Counted from the stretch's first letter, positions 34,640 through 43,486 are shown. The stretch is DNA of 64,000 nt from Pseudoclavibacter sp. Marseille-Q3772 (GCF_916618895.1 NZ_OU745391.1:62001-126000), one strand, 5' to 3'. The notes: a model not told the origin generated them from the sequence alone. Made by a program: numbers and translations.

Positions 34640-35689
34640 ATGATGAAGGCACTCGTTTATCACGGCCCCGGTAAGAAAGCTTGGGAAGAAGTACCAGACC
34701 CAACGATTCTTGCGCCGACCGACGCAATTGTGAAGATCGACACTACGACTATCTGTGGCACAGACCTGCACATTTTGGGAGGCGACGTACCTGCTGTGAC
34801 TGAGGGGCGCATCCTCGGTCACGAAGGCGTTGGACATGTTATTGCAGTCGGCGATAGCGTCAACAATTTTAAGGTCGGGGATCGCGTGATCGTTTCCTGT
34901 ATCTCGAAGTGCGGCGTCTGCGAATACTGTCAGAAAGGATTCCCCGACCACTGCCAAGCAAACGAGGCCGGTGTCGGCTGGATCCTCGGCCACATGATTG
35001 ACGGCACCCTTGCTGAACAGGTGCGGGTCCCGTTTGCTGACGGGTCACTGCATCACATTCCTGACCACGTCACTGACGAGCAAGCCGTATTCCTTTCGGA
35101 TTCCCTGCCGACTGGTTATGAAGTTGGTGTGCTCGCGGGTCAGGTGCGCCCGGGAGACACGGTTGCAGTGGTCGGTGCCGGTGCGGTCGGGCTTTCATCG
35201 ATTCTCACCACTTCGCTGTGGGGCGCATCGAAGGTAATCGCGATTGATACCAATGAGTTTCGGCTAGAAAAGGCTCTCGAATTTGGTGCTACCGATGCGA
35301 TTCTTTCGGATGAAAATACCCGTGACAAGGTGCTTGAGCTCACGGATGGTCTTGGCGTAGACGTGGCGATGGAAGCTGTTGGATATCCACAAACCTTGCA
35401 GCTGGCCGCGTCCCTCGTGCGTCCACGTGGTCACATCGCCAACCTCGGAGTACACGGTAAACCAGTTGAGTTGCCGCTAGACACGATGTGGATCGGCAAC
35501 TACACCCTCACCATGGGCCTCGTAGACGCGACCTCGACCGCGACACTGCTGAAGATGGTTGCCTCCGGCAAACTGCCGAGCGAGAAGATGGGCACCCACA
35601 CATTCAAGCTCGACGAGATTGAGAAGGCATGGGATGTGTTCGCTAACTCAGCGCAGGAACGTGCGCTGAAAGTGGTGCTTAAGGCGTAG
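34640..35689 (+). CDS. zinc-dependent alcohol dehydrogenase (medium chain)
   Basis: 349 residues. Catalytic zinc ligands: Cys in TTICGTDLH and HE in GRILGHEGVG; structural zinc CGVCEYCQKGFPDHC. NAD-binding GAGAVGLSS. Proteins of this exact type (IGDTLHIL and GGDVPAVTEGRILGHE) are often called threonine or alcohol dehydrogenase-like; substrate unclear. TAGGAGATC precedes the ATG; a second ATG lies immediately after the first. A long hairpin terminates the gene. Confidence 0.86.
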   Translation: MMKALVYHGPGKKAWEEVPDPTILAPTDAIVKIDTTTICGTDLHILGGDVPAVTEGRILGHEGVGHVIAVGDSVNNFKVGDRVIVSCISKCGVCEYCQKGFPDHCQANEAGVGWILGHMIDGTLAEQVRVPFADGSLHHIPDHVTDEQAVFLSDSLPTGYEVGVLAGQVRPGDTVAVVGAGAVGLSSILTTSLWGASKVIAIDTNEFRLEKALEFGATDAILSDENTRDKVLELTDGLGVDVAMEAVGYPQTLQLAASLVRPRGHIANLGVHGKPVELPLDTMWIGNYTLTMGLVDATSTATLLKMVASGKLPSEKMGTHTFKLDEIEKAWDVFANSAQERALKVVLKA

Positions 35690-35693
35690 TGAG

Positions 35694-35750
35694 AACCTCG
35701 GTAGGTTGTGCGGTCGTGCGATCACGGCGCGACCGCACAACACCGAGGTT
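35694..35750 (+). terminator. 21-bp stem after the alcohol dehydrogenase
   Basis: AACCTCGGT (35694-35702), two bases AG, GTTGTGCGGTCG (35705-35716), a 13-nt loop, then CGACCGCACAAC (35730-35741) and ACCGAGGTT (35742-35750). It starts 4 nt after the stop codon. There is no T-run, but the stem is unusually long. Confidence 0.65.
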
Positions 35751-35901
35751 GATGTCATTCAATGGGGCTCACTTTTGCCAATCCCTCATTGGGCGACCAC
35801 TGTCATCGGTTATTAAGTTGATCCGTGAACTCGATCGTAAGAACCAGAAATTCTCCGCTTGAAGCGACGCGGCAATTATTTGTTCATGAACTATGGGCCT
35901 A

Positions 35902-35907
35902 TAAGCT
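35902..35907 (+). promoter_or_regulatory. leaderless -10 element of the DUF488 gene
   Basis: TAAGCT, then AACGCC, then ATG at 35914. No ribosome site. Confidence 0.45.
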
Positions 35908-35913
35908 AACGCC

Positions 35914-36261
35914 ATGCGTGCGGTTGGTGTGAAGTCGGTGCGTGAAGAACCTGCAGATGCTGACGGGTTTCGCATCTTGGTCAATCGGTTGTGGCCACGC
36001 GGCATATCGAAAGCAAAGGCCGCGGTCGATGAGTGGTGCAAGCTAATCGCTCCGAGCACGGCGTTGCGTCGGGCATTCCATTCCGATGAAATCGACTACA
36101 CCGTGTTTCGCGCGCGCTACTTTGACGAGATTGCATCGAACGCGGATGTATCAGCTGCATTTCGTGAACTCGTCGTAGTTCACTTACCGGTCACACTCGT
36201 ATATGACTCAAAGCGGTCTCCTAATCACGCTGATGTGTTGTGCGACTGGTTAGATCTCTGA
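35914..36261 (+). CDS. DUF488 family protein
   Basis: 115 residues. Recognised by the conserved FRILVNRLWPRGISKAKAAVDEWCKLIAPSTALRRAFH order and a final VTLVYDSKRSPNHADVLCDWL. Function of the family is not known. Single gene with its own leaderless promoter; nothing obvious to connect it with the alcohol dehydrogenase before it. Confidence 0.8.
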   Translation: MRAVGVKSVREEPADADGFRILVNRLWPRGISKAKAAVDEWCKLIAPSTALRRAFHSDEIDYTVFRARYFDEIASNADVSAAFRELVVVHLPVTLVYDSKRSPNHADVLCDWLDL

Positions 36262-36464
36262 ACGAATAGCGTCAGTCTCTGACTGGCTGCCTGGGCTAAT
36301 TGGTCGAGTGACCGTGTCCGGCGGGAATTCGGGCAGCTTTGCAGGCGCGAAGAATCGCGTTTGGTTATCCAATTTCCTGATGCGTGCACATAGTCGTGCA
36401 CAGCACTGGCCCGGGCGAACAGTTTCCGAAGAACGAAGATAGCTGGTCAGCGTCTTACCGAGTT

Positions 36465-36914
36465 CTAGAAGTCGCTGATTTCAACTCCGGCTGCCTCGAG
36501 CGCTGCCTGCTGCTGCTCGGTCGGTGGCTCGCAGATTCCATAGCTCAGTTCTTCCAGCTTCGGGAATCGCTCGGGCGTCACCTCAGCCCACGAACCCACA
36601 GTAAAGAGGTCCTGCTCTCCATCCCAAGATGGGCAAAGCAGGTGATAGATTTCGTTGCCGCCGTCCCAATACAGGCCAGTGACCGAGTCGAGCTGTTCCT
36701 CGCTGAAATCGAACTCACGAGCCCACCGCTCGGCCGCAGGAAGCATTTTGTCGAACAGCTCGTCCCCGTAGATGATGTCTTCGGCGCCGCTGAAATCAAC
36801 GTCGTATTCCGCCTCAACCCAATCGTGGCCGGTGGCGTACGGGGCTTCGATAGCCTCATTCTCGAGGAGCGCATCGAGCACCAATAGCTGGACGCCGAAA
36901 TCGTTGAACTTCAT
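36465..36914 (-). CDS. hypothetical acidic protein, 149 aa
   Basis: Very acidic, with many aromatic residues (EYDVDFSGAEDIIYGDELFDKMLPAAERWAREFDFSEEQL, YWDGGNEIYHLLCPSWDGEQDLFTV). The pattern is similar to the DUF6892-type proteins found with immunity genes, but I cannot confirm it. GGAG lies 8 nt before the ATG. It is alone on its strand, between DUF488 and the symporter. Confidence 0.6.
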   Translation of the reverse strand: MKFNDFGVQLLVLDALLENEAIEAPYATGHDWVEAEYDVDFSGAEDIIYGDELFDKMLPAAERWAREFDFSEEQLDSVTGLYWDGGNEIYHLLCPSWDGEQDLFTVGSWAEVTPERFPKLEELSYGICEPPTEQQQAALEAAGVEISDF

Positions 36915-36974
36915 GGTCTGCTCCGATCTGGAATTAGCGGGATGAATCGCGGCAGTGTGCCACGGAAACGGCCG

Positions 36975-37020
36975 CAGCCGCGTTCACGACGATTCAAAAC
37001 CGAAACGGTGAACGCGGCTG
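36975..37020 (-). terminator. 13-bp hairpin behind the symporter gene
   Basis: CAGCCGCGTTCAC (36975-36987) and GTGAACGCGGCTG (37008-37020) with a 20-nt loop. It lies 46 bp after the symporter stop on the minus strand. No T-run. Confidence 0.55.
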
Positions 37021-37066
37021 GGGAGTCTGCTTGATTATTGCTGAACGCCAGTTCGTGTGGCCGACG

Positions 37067-38521
37067 CTATCTCGTCGGCTGCGGTTCGGGTTCGACGGAT
37101 GCGGGAGCGTCCTCGGTTGTCGAACCCGCAACTTCTTCACTGACAGCAGCTTCCGCACGGTCCGGGCCGAGGCTGCCGTCGAATGCATCGGGTCCATTGA
37201 ACACCTCCACATCAAGCGAGCCGTCACGCTTCGACACGAGTGCCGGTACAAGTGCCTGACCCGCAACATTGAGCGCAGTGCGGAACATGTCGACAACCGG
37301 GTCAACAGCAAGCAGCAGGCCGATACCTTCGAGCGGAAGTCCAAGCGTGGAGAGCATCAGCGTGGTGATTACCGTTGCGCCCGTCAATCCACTGGTTGCT
37401 GCCGAACCCAATACCGAAACCAGGGCGATCACCAGGTAGTGCTGCGCCTCCAGCGGTACCCCGTAGAAATTCGCTACGAAAATGGTGGCAATCGCCGGAT
37501 AGATCGCGGCGCAACCATCCATCTTTGTCGTTACGCCGAGCGGCACTGCGAACGATGCGTAGGCCTTCGGTACACCGAAGTTCTCGATGGCAACGGCGCG
37601 GGTGACCGGCAACGTGGCGATCGATGAACGGGTGGCGAACGCCAGTCCCACTGCGGGCCATACGCCGGAGAAGTAACGGCGAACCGACAGGCCGTGGAGC
37701 TTCACCAGTGCCGGGTAGACGATCAAGCCAACCGCAAAGATACCGATGAGGAATGCAGTAATGAATGTGCCCAGGCTCGTCAACGCTGACCAGCCATAAG
37801 CGACCACGGCGTATCCGAGCAGACCGGCAGTGCCGAATGGTGCGAGTCGAATAACCCACCACAGCGCCTTCTGCACGATTGCGAGCAATGAATCAACCAC
37901 ATCGATGAACGGCTTGGCTGCGGGGCCAACCTTCAACGCGGCGATTCCGGTGACGATCGACAACACGAGGATCTGCAGCACATTGAAACCGACCGAGGCA
38001 ACCCCATCCGTCACCGTGACGGAAAGACCGAGAAAGTTAGCCGGGATCAGGCCCTGCAGGAAGTCGAACCAGCCTCCCGTGCGGGAGGGATCGGCGGGCT
38101 CGCTCACACCGAGGTTTTCGCCGGTACCCGGCTGCAGCACGATACCGAGACCGATACCGATTACCACCGAGATGAGCGCGGTGATCGCGAACCACAACAG
38201 CGTGCGCCATGCCAGCGAAGCAGCGTTGGTTACACCGCGAAGTTTCGTGATCGACGAAACCACGGCGAGGAAGATCGTCGGGGGTACGAGTACCTTCAGC
38301 AGTGTGGTGAAGCTCGAACCAATGGTTTCTAGGGTGGTGGTGAGCCAGTTCGGTGCCTCAGCCGGGTCGGTTCCGCTGGTCGGTCCGATGCTGGCGGCCC
38401 AAAGACCTAAGGCGACGCCAGCGATCAGACCGATGATGATTTGCGCGCCGAATGGGATGTGAAATCGAGATCGTTGTTTGGATGCGGTACTTGAGGAATT
38501 GGTTGTAGGTGAAACAGACAT
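37067..38521 (-). CDS. dicarboxylate/amino acid:cation symporter
   Basis: 484 residues of the DAACS family (GltP/GltT/DctA). Eight membrane helices plus two re-entrant loops; the substrate and cation motifs are present: the Ser-rich hairpin AFATRSSIATLP and the second-loop NMDGxxxxxP-like KMDGCAAIYPAI. The tail (VSKRDGSLDVEVFNGPDAFDG ... ) is acidic and cytosolic. It should import glutamate, aspartate or C4-dicarboxylates with Na+ or H+. TAACCT ends 6 nt before the ATG, with no ribosome site (leaderless). Confidence 0.9.
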   Translation of the reverse strand: MSVSPTTNSSSTASKQRSRFHIPFGAQIIIGLIAGVALGLWAASIGPTSGTDPAEAPNWLTTTLETIGSSFTTLLKVLVPPTIFLAVVSSITKLRGVTNAASLAWRTLLWFAITALISVVIGIGLGIVLQPGTGENLGVSEPADPSRTGGWFDFLQGLIPANFLGLSVTVTDGVASVGFNVLQILVLSIVTGIAALKVGPAAKPFIDVVDSLLAIVQKALWWVIRLAPFGTAGLLGYAVVAYGWSALTSLGTFITAFLIGIFAVGLIVYPALVKLHGLSVRRYFSGVWPAVGLAFATRSSIATLPVTRAVAIENFGVPKAYASFAVPLGVTTKMDGCAAIYPAIATIFVANFYGVPLEAQHYLVIALVSVLGSAATSGLTGATVITTLMLSTLGLPLEGIGLLLAVDPVVDMFRTALNVAGQALVPALVSKRDGSLDVEVFNGPDAFDGSLGPDRAEAAVSEEVAGSTTEDAPASVEPEPQPTR

Positions 38522-38612
38522 GTCTCGAGGTTATGGGCCGAGATCCATGCGCGCACATTTTGTTACAGACCATGACCGAAGATGACTCACCAAGTAGACA
38601 GCGTCAATGACG

Positions 38613-38618
38613 TAGCAT
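38613..38618 (+). promoter_or_regulatory. leaderless -10 of the hydrolase gene
   Basis: TAGCAT, then CGACTGC, then the GTG start at 38626. No ribosome site. Confidence 0.4.
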
Positions 38619-38625
38619 CGACTGC

Positions 38626-39411
38626 GTGACTCGCATAGCCTCATCCACTGTCGGATCCGGCCCACAGCGAGTGGTGTTCATCCACGGACTGCTTGGGCGC
38701 GGAAAGAACTTCAATGCCATTGCGCGAGCGCTCGCTGATCGCTGCACGAGCCTGCTGGTTGACCTCCCGAACCACGGCGAATCGGAGTGGACCGAGCAAT
38801 TCGACTACTTCGAGCAGGTAGAAATCCTTGCCGATTTCCTGCGCGCAGATTTTGCTGCCGACGGTCCTGTGGTCGTAGTCGGCCACTCGATGGGCGGCAA
38901 AGTGTCGATGCTCCTCGCCCTGCGTCACCCCGAACTGGTCGAGCGCCTGGTTGTCGTCGATATGGCACCCAAGGACACCGGCGCCGCATCCGACACTATT
39001 AAGGGCATCATTACGGCCATGCGAGGTCTTGACCTGAAGGCGCTCACTTCGCGTGCACAGGCCGATGAGCTGCTTGCGCCCGAAATCGAATCGCCAGCAG
39101 TGCGGGCGTTCGCATTGCAGAACCTGCGCCGCGTCGACGGGGGATTCGAATGGCAGCCGAACCTCGAGCTGCTGTTCCGCTCCTTGGCGACCATCCGCAA
39201 CTGGCCGGATATGTCTGGTGTCACCTACGGCGGCAAGGTGCTGTGGATTGCCGGCGGTAAATCTGCCTACACCAGTGGAGACGATGCTCGCGCGATGCGC
39301 GCGCTCTTCCCAAACGAGCGCAGATTCGTGATCCACGAAGCCGGACACTGGGTGTACTCCGAGGAACCCGAGATCTTCATCAAAGGGCTCTCTCGATTCC
39401 TAGAGCGGTGA
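38626..39411 (+). CDS. alpha/beta hydrolase (YbfF-like esterase)
   Basis: 261 residues. Oxyanion segment VFIHGLLGRGKNF, catalytic Ser in VVGHSMGGKVSM, and His in VIHEAGHWVYSEEPEIF at the end. Matches the YbfF acyl-CoA esterase type. The GTG start has a leaderless -10. Its stop overlaps the start of the following MOSC gene (GTGA), so the two are translated as a pair. Confidence 0.85.
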   Translation: MTRIASSTVGSGPQRVVFIHGLLGRGKNFNAIARALADRCTSLLVDLPNHGESEWTEQFDYFEQVEILADFLRADFAADGPVVVVGHSMGGKVSMLLALRHPELVERLVVVDMAPKDTGAASDTIKGIITAMRGLDLKALTSRAQADELLAPEIESPAVRAFALQNLRRVDGGFEWQPNLELLFRSLATIRNWPDMSGVTYGGKVLWIAGGKSAYTSGDDARAMRALFPNERRFVIHEAGHWVYSEEPEIFIKGLSRFLER

Positions 39412-40115
39412 CTCGGATGAATACACGACTTGATATCACCCCGGGGCGAGTGGTCGCGGTGCGCATCGGGAGCGTGCAGCCACGGAACTGGGGAGGGCGA
39501 GCGTTTGACTCGGCCGCAGTGAAGCACCCGCAATCTCGTCCGGTGCGTGTGGAGGAGCTCGGGCTGGTAGGCGATGAACAGGCCGAAGCGATACATGGTG
39601 GCGCGCAAAAAGCTGTGCTCATGTATGCCCAGCACCATTATCCGAGCTGGCAAGCCGAAGGCTATGACCTGCCCGAAGGTGCGCTCTTTGAAAACATCAC
39701 GATGACGCAGCTGGATGAGACGGTGATCCACCTTGGCGACACTGTCCGCGTCGGCAGCACAGTACTGCAGGCCACCCAGCCGCGCCGACCCTGTTACAAA
39801 CTCGCCGCGCGGTGGGGTGTCAAACAGCTCCCGCGCATCGTGCAAACAAAGGGGAGAACGGGGATCTACTTCCGCGTGCTCCAGCCGGGTGAAATTGCTC
39901 CCGGCGATGCGATCGAGGTGATTGACCGTCTCGAGGGGAGCGTGAGTGCTGCAGAGGTCAACCGGGTGATGAACGTCGACCGAGGTGATATCGAAGGAAT
40001 TACCCGGCTACTGGCGAGTCCGGAGCTTCCGCCGCGCTGGCGGGCGCAACTTGAACGCCGCCTCGACGGTGAGTTCGAAAGCGATGCCAAACGCTTGGGG
40101 GAGAGCGAAGAGTAA
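39408..40115 (+). CDS. YiiM-like MOSC domain protein
   Basis: 235 residues. MOSC fold with VGDEQAEAIHGGAQKAVLMYAQHHYPSW and the conserved Cys in TQPRRPCYKLAARWG, as in YiiM, which reduces N-hydroxylated purines with the molybdenum cofactor. A C-terminal helix-rich extension (SAAEVNRVMNVDRGDIEGITRLLAS) is also that family's. GTG start overlapping the hydrolase stop. Confidence 0.87.
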   Translation: MTRMNTRLDITPGRVVAVRIGSVQPRNWGGRAFDSAAVKHPQSRPVRVEELGLVGDEQAEAIHGGAQKAVLMYAQHHYPSWQAEGYDLPEGALFENITMTQLDETVIHLGDTVRVGSTVLQATQPRRPCYKLAARWGVKQLPRIVQTKGRTGIYFRVLQPGEIAPGDAIEVIDRLEGSVSAAEVNRVMNVDRGDIEGITRLLASPELPPRWRAQLERRLDGEFESDAKRLGESEE

Positions 40116-40129
40116 CGGCGCATAATCCC

Positions 40130-40175
40130 TTACGACGCCGGCACGGTCTCCTTTATACTGAGAGCGGTTCTCAGT
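40130..40175 (+). promoter_or_regulatory. promoter and operator of the methyltransferase gene
   Basis: TTACGA (40130-40135), 18-bp spacer, TATACT (40154-40159). An inverted repeat ACTGAGA (40157-40163) and TCTCAGT (40169-40175) with a 5-bp centre begins in the -10 and covers the transcription start. AAGGAGGG follows. Typical position and size for a TetR-family operator; the regulator is not adjacent. Confidence 0.6.
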
Positions 40176-40189
40176 AAGGAGGGTGTGGA

Positions 40190-40948
40190 ATGAGTGTTTC
40201 CGAGGTTTGGGGTAGTGCTGACTACGGGCCGACTGCAGTGCGGCTCGCCCCTGCTGCCACGATGGTGTGCGAAGCGTTCTCAGGATTGGCTCCTGAGAGC
40301 ACGGTGCTCGATCTCGGCGCCGGGCACGGGCACCTGACTGAACGTTTGGCGGAACGTTGGCACACGATCGCACTCGAACCCGTAGCGCGGATGAGGGATG
40401 TGGGCATGCGGCGCTGTCCTGGCGCGAGGTGGGTCGATGCCCTCGGCGAGGACACCGGGCTTGCGGACTGTTCCGTCGATGCCATCGCCTCAAACTTCGG
40501 TGCGTTTCTCTGCGACCCTGACCGAGCCACGCCCGAGTGGCTACGCATCCTACGACCGGGCGGAATGCTGGCATTCACCGCGTGGGACCGGCGTGGATTC
40601 CTTGCTGAGATGACGCTGGAGATGATGGCGGCGGCCGGAGGTCCGCGGATTCAGCCGCCGCACATGACCTGGGCCGATCCAGGAGTGGCAGAAGAGCGGC
40701 TGCGTGGTTTCACGGACATCACCATCACTCGCCACGATCTGCCGTGGAATTTCTCCAGCGTGGAAGACGGTATGGCCCTGTACCGCGAGGGCTCACCAAC
40801 CCACGCGTTTTCCTTCGCGAGGGCTGGCGAGCACGCGCGGCAGCTGGAGGATGCGCTCAGAACACACCTGGAGGCGAACGCTCGAGCGTCGGGACGAATT
40901 GAGAGTTTCTCCGGATGCGTACTCATCACGGCCCGAGCTGCCGCGTAG
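40190..40948 (+). CDS. class I SAM-dependent methyltransferase
   Basis: 252 residues. SAM-binding motif I VLDLGAGHGHLTERL, motif II near ALEPVARM, and motif IV LRILRPGGMLAFTAW. A UbiE/COQ5-like architecture; the substrate is not evident. Strong AAGGAGGG before the ATG. The tight operator suggests that it is induced by a small molecule, perhaps one it modifies. Confidence 0.82.
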   Translation: MSVSEVWGSADYGPTAVRLAPAATMVCEAFSGLAPESTVLDLGAGHGHLTERLAERWHTIALEPVARMRDVGMRRCPGARWVDALGEDTGLADCSVDAIASNFGAFLCDPDRATPEWLRILRPGGMLAFTAWDRRGFLAEMTLEMMAAAGGPRIQPPHMTWADPGVAEERLRGFTDITITRHDLPWNFSSVEDGMALYREGSPTHAFSFARAGEHARQLEDALRTHLEANARASGRIESFSGCVLITARAAA

Positions 40949-40998
40949 CCGCCCGCATCCACACCACCGAACGACCCCGCACGAGGCCTACCAGCCGG

Positions 40999-41961
40999 TT
41001 ACAGCGAACCCGCCACGAGCTCATCCAGCCCGGCTGGCGAGAGTAAGTACGGGGCAACTTCAAGCGGAGTGACCGCTCCGGTAACTCCCTGCTCGCGCAA
41101 TCGTGCCGCAGCCCTCGCATAGGCAACCAACACCGCACCGGTGAAATCGGGGTTTCGGCCAAGCTCCAAACCGAACGTCACCGAATTGTGCGAGCTGGCG
41201 AGCTCGCCGGCCGTAATGACCTGACCTCCATGAGGCATCCCCGTGTGGTTCGCTGTAAACTCCGCTTCGCTCACAAACTCAACGGTGGTGTCGTAGCCCA
41301 CGAAGTAGTCCGGCATCGTCACAATCGCCTCGCGGATCCGATCGTGATCAGCCGCATCCGCCACCACAACACACTGTCGCCTGTGGGCACGCTTCGCATC
41401 AACCGTGCGACCCGCCTTCGCATCCGCAACGGCATCCTCGTTCGGAACCGTGTATTGCACGCCACGCTTCACACCCGGGATCCGGCGGATCGCATCCGAA
41501 TGTCCCTGCGAAACCCCGAGTCCCCAGAACGTTGCCTGCTGTGGCTGTGGAAAGAGGGATGCGGCCAGCACGCGGTTGATCGAGAACAGGCCCGGATCCC
41601 AGCCGGTGGAGATCAGCGCGACGTTCCCGCCCTCTCGTGCTGCCGCATCCATCCGGGCACGGTGCTGGGGGATGAGATTGTGGTTGTCGTAGGTGTCGAC
41701 AGTGGTGAATTCACGGGCGAACGCGGCTGCTTGTTCGGGAATATCGGTTGCGCTGCCAAGGCACAGCAACAGCACGTCGAGTTCGTCGCGGTGTTGTGAG
41801 ATCTCGGCGACCGGGAACACATCGGTGTCGGTGCCGAGGCTCCGGCGACGCGAAAAAATGCCGTAGAGGTCCATGTCTGGCTGCTGCTTGACGAGCGCTT
41901 CGGCACTTCGTCCGAGGTTGCCATAGCCGACGATGCCGACACAAAAACCGGAAGTTGTCAT
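40999..41961 (-). CDS. ddh: meso-diaminopimelate dehydrogenase
   Basis: 320 residues. NADP-binding GIVGYGNLGRSAEALV; substrate segments GWDPGLFSINRVLA and GVSQGHSDAIRRIPGVKRGVQYTVP are signature parts of Ddh, which converts tetrahydrodipicolinate, ammonia and NADPH to meso-diaminopimelate in one step. This gives a short lysine route. AAAGGA precedes the ATG. It begins 51 nt after trpB on the same strand, so it may be read from the trp attenuator. Confidence 0.9.
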   Translation of the reverse strand: MTTSGFCVGIVGYGNLGRSAEALVKQQPDMDLYGIFSRRRSLGTDTDVFPVAEISQHRDELDVLLLCLGSATDIPEQAAAFAREFTTVDTYDNHNLIPQHRARMDAAAREGGNVALISTGWDPGLFSINRVLAASLFPQPQQATFWGLGVSQGHSDAIRRIPGVKRGVQYTVPNEDAVADAKAGRTVDAKRAHRRQCVVVADAADHDRIREAIVTMPDYFVGYDTTVEFVSEAEFTANHTGMPHGGQVITAGELASSHNSVTFGLELGRNPDFTGAVLVAYARAAARLREQGVTGAVTPLEVAPYLLSPAGLDELVAGSL

Positions 41962-42012
41962 AGAAATCCTTTGATTGACGATTGACGATTGGATGCGCTG
42001 GTGAGCTGCTGA

Positions 42013-43272
42013 CTACGCGTCGCGGGATGCGAGTCGCTCGGCCACGTAGTCCACATCCTTGTCGCCGCGCCCTGACAGGTTGGCGATGATGATCTTGTTA
42101 GCGTCAAGCGTTGGCGCGAGTTTGCACGCATATGCGATTGCGTGTGCGGATTCCAGCGCGGGGATGATGCCCTCGGTCTGCGAGAGCGTGCTGAATGCAT
42201 CCAGCGTTTCGTTGTCGTTCACGGAGACGTAGTTCACCCGGCCGAGCGACTTGAGGTGTGAGTGCTGCGGGCCCACTCCCGGGTAGTCGAGCCCGGAGGC
42301 GATCGAGTGCACGGGGGAGGGGGAGCCGTCCTCTTCCTGCAGCACGAGCGTCTTCATGCCGTGCAGTGTTCCAGGGCTACCGAGCGTCATCGTTGCGGCG
42401 TGACGCTTCCCATCCAAGCCCTCGCCTGCCGGCTCCACACCAAACACCTCAACGGATTCGTCGTTCAAAAACGCGTCAAACAATCCCATTGCGTTCGAGC
42501 CTCCGCCCACTGCCGCCACGAGTGCATCGGGGAGTCGTCCCTCGGCCTCCAGGATCTGCGCGCGGGCCTCGCGGCCGACCACCGACTGAAAATCCCGAAC
42601 CATCGACGGGTATGGGTGTGGGCCGACCACCGATCCGATGGCGAAGAAGTAGTCCTGGTGGTCGGCAGCATAGGTCGCAAACGCTGAGTCCACGGCTTCC
42701 TTCAACGACCGGCCACCCTCTTCAACCGGCACAACCTTGGCGCCGAGCAGCTCCATCCGAACCACGTTCGGGTGCTGCTTGGCGACGTCGATGGCGCCCA
42801 TGTGGATTTCACATTCCAGTCCCACCAGCGCCGCCGCGGTTGCCAGCGCGACACCGTGCTGGCCCGCACCGGTTTCAGCAATCAGGATGCGCTTACCCAT
42901 GCGTTTTGCCAGCAGCGCTTCACCTAGGCAGTGGTTGATCTTGTGTGCTCCGGTGTGGTTGAGATCTTCGCGCTTCAGGTAGATTTTTGCGCCGCCGAAC
43001 TTGCGGGTGAGGTTCTCTGCGAAGTACAGCAGCGAGGGGCGGCCAACGTAGCTGCGCAGCAGCCGCTCGTACTCGGCGATGAACTCCGGGTCTCGGCGAG
43101 CCTGCTCGTAGGCATCGCGAACCTCGGCGATTGGCTCGACGAGGAATGGCGGGAGTTCGGCGCCACCGAACTCGCCGAAGTAACCCTCCGCATCCGCCCG
43201 ATACACCGGGTTCGGTACGTGTTGCGTTGCGGCAGTGGTTTCAGCGGTTGCGGGGTGCTGGGGTTCAGTCAT
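42013..43272 (-). CDS. trpB: tryptophan synthase beta chain
   Basis: 419 residues. PLP lysine in [12 protein letters not shown] (K111), phosphate loop VGGGSNAMG, ammonia-channel region and [12 protein letters not shown] all present, with [16 protein letters not shown] at the N-terminus. Converts indole and serine to tryptophan together with the alpha chain. There is no trpA next to it; ddh follows. It is preceded by a leader peptide and attenuator, so it is transcribed at low tryptophan. Confidence 0.93.
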   Translation of the reverse strand: MTEPQHPATAETTAATQHVPNPVYRADAEGYFGEFGGAELPPFLVEPIAEVRDAYEQARRDPEFIAEYERLLRSYVGRPSLLYFAENLTRKFGGAKIYLKREDLNHTGAHKINHCLGEALLAKRMGKRILIAETGAGQHGVALATAAALVGLECEIHMGAIDVAKQHPNVVRMELLGAKVVPVEEGGRSLKEAVDSAFATYAADHQDYFFAIGSVVGPHPYPSMVRDFQSVVGREARAQILEAEGRLPDALVAAVGGGSNAMGLFDAFLNDESVEVFGVEPAGEGLDGKRHAATMTLGSPGTLHGMKTLVLQEEDGSPSPVHSIASGLDYPGVGPQHSHLKSLGRVNYVSVNDNETLDAFSTLSQTEGIIPALESAHAIAYACKLAPTLDANKIIIANLSGRGDKDVDYVAERLASRDA

Positions 43273-43308
43273 TGTGAGGGCTCCTTGCCGTTAAACATGC
43301 CACTTCGC

Positions 43309-43327
43309 GGAAACCAAACGAATCGCC
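43309..43327 (-). terminator. attenuator terminator: 3' arm and run
   Basis: Segment 4 (RNA GGCGAUUC, 43327 to 43320) pairs with segment 3 (GAAUCGCC, 43344 to 43337). GTTTGGTTT follows, a weak U-rich run. It ends 36 nt before the trpB start. Confidence 0.75.
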
Positions 43328-43384
43328 TCCGGAAGGGGCGATTCGAATCTGTTGCATACACACGGGAACCGCCTCCTAGGCGGT
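43320..43384 (-). promoter_or_regulatory. trp attenuator (segments 1-4)
   Basis: In the RNA, segment 1 ACCGCCT (from 43384) pairs with segment 2 AGGCGGT (to 43368). Segment 2 extended (GGCGGUUC) can instead pair with segment 3 GAAUCGCC, with one G-U pair, as the antiterminator; segment 3 with segment 4 forms the terminator. Stalling at the two Trp codons would free segment 2. Segment 1 includes the leader-peptide stop codon. Confidence 0.8.
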
Positions 43385-43408
43385 CCACCAAGCTTGTGTG
43401 AAATGCAT
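43376..43408 (-). CDS. trpL: tryptophan leader peptide
   Basis: Ten codons reading MHFTQAWWTA then TAG. Two adjacent Trp codons sit just before the first hairpin of the attenuator, the classic sensor arrangement. No ribosome site; TACGCT ends 7 nt before the ATG, so the leader is probably translated from a leaderless transcript. Too short for gene finders. Confidence 0.85.
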   Translation of the reverse strand: MHFTQAWWTA

Positions 43409-43415
43409 GCCGAAA

Positions 43416-43421
43416 AGCGTA
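43416..43421 (-). promoter_or_regulatory. leaderless -10 of trpL
   Basis: TACGCT on the minus strand, 7 nt before the leader ATG. Confidence 0.45.
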
Positions 43422-43486
43422 GCACCACAGTGAGGCAATGTCGTTCATCTCGCGAAATGCAGGACTGCGTGGGCGCTACCGGTCGG

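Noticed and set aside
41985..42000. ATTGACG tandem repeat before ddh as a DnaA box cluster
   Set aside because: The sequence lacks the TTATCCACA core, and two 7-bp units are too few to claim an origin.
42258..42938. Plus-strand open frame inside trpB
   Set aside because: High Arg/Pro/Ser content typical of antisense shadows; trpB is intact on the other strand.
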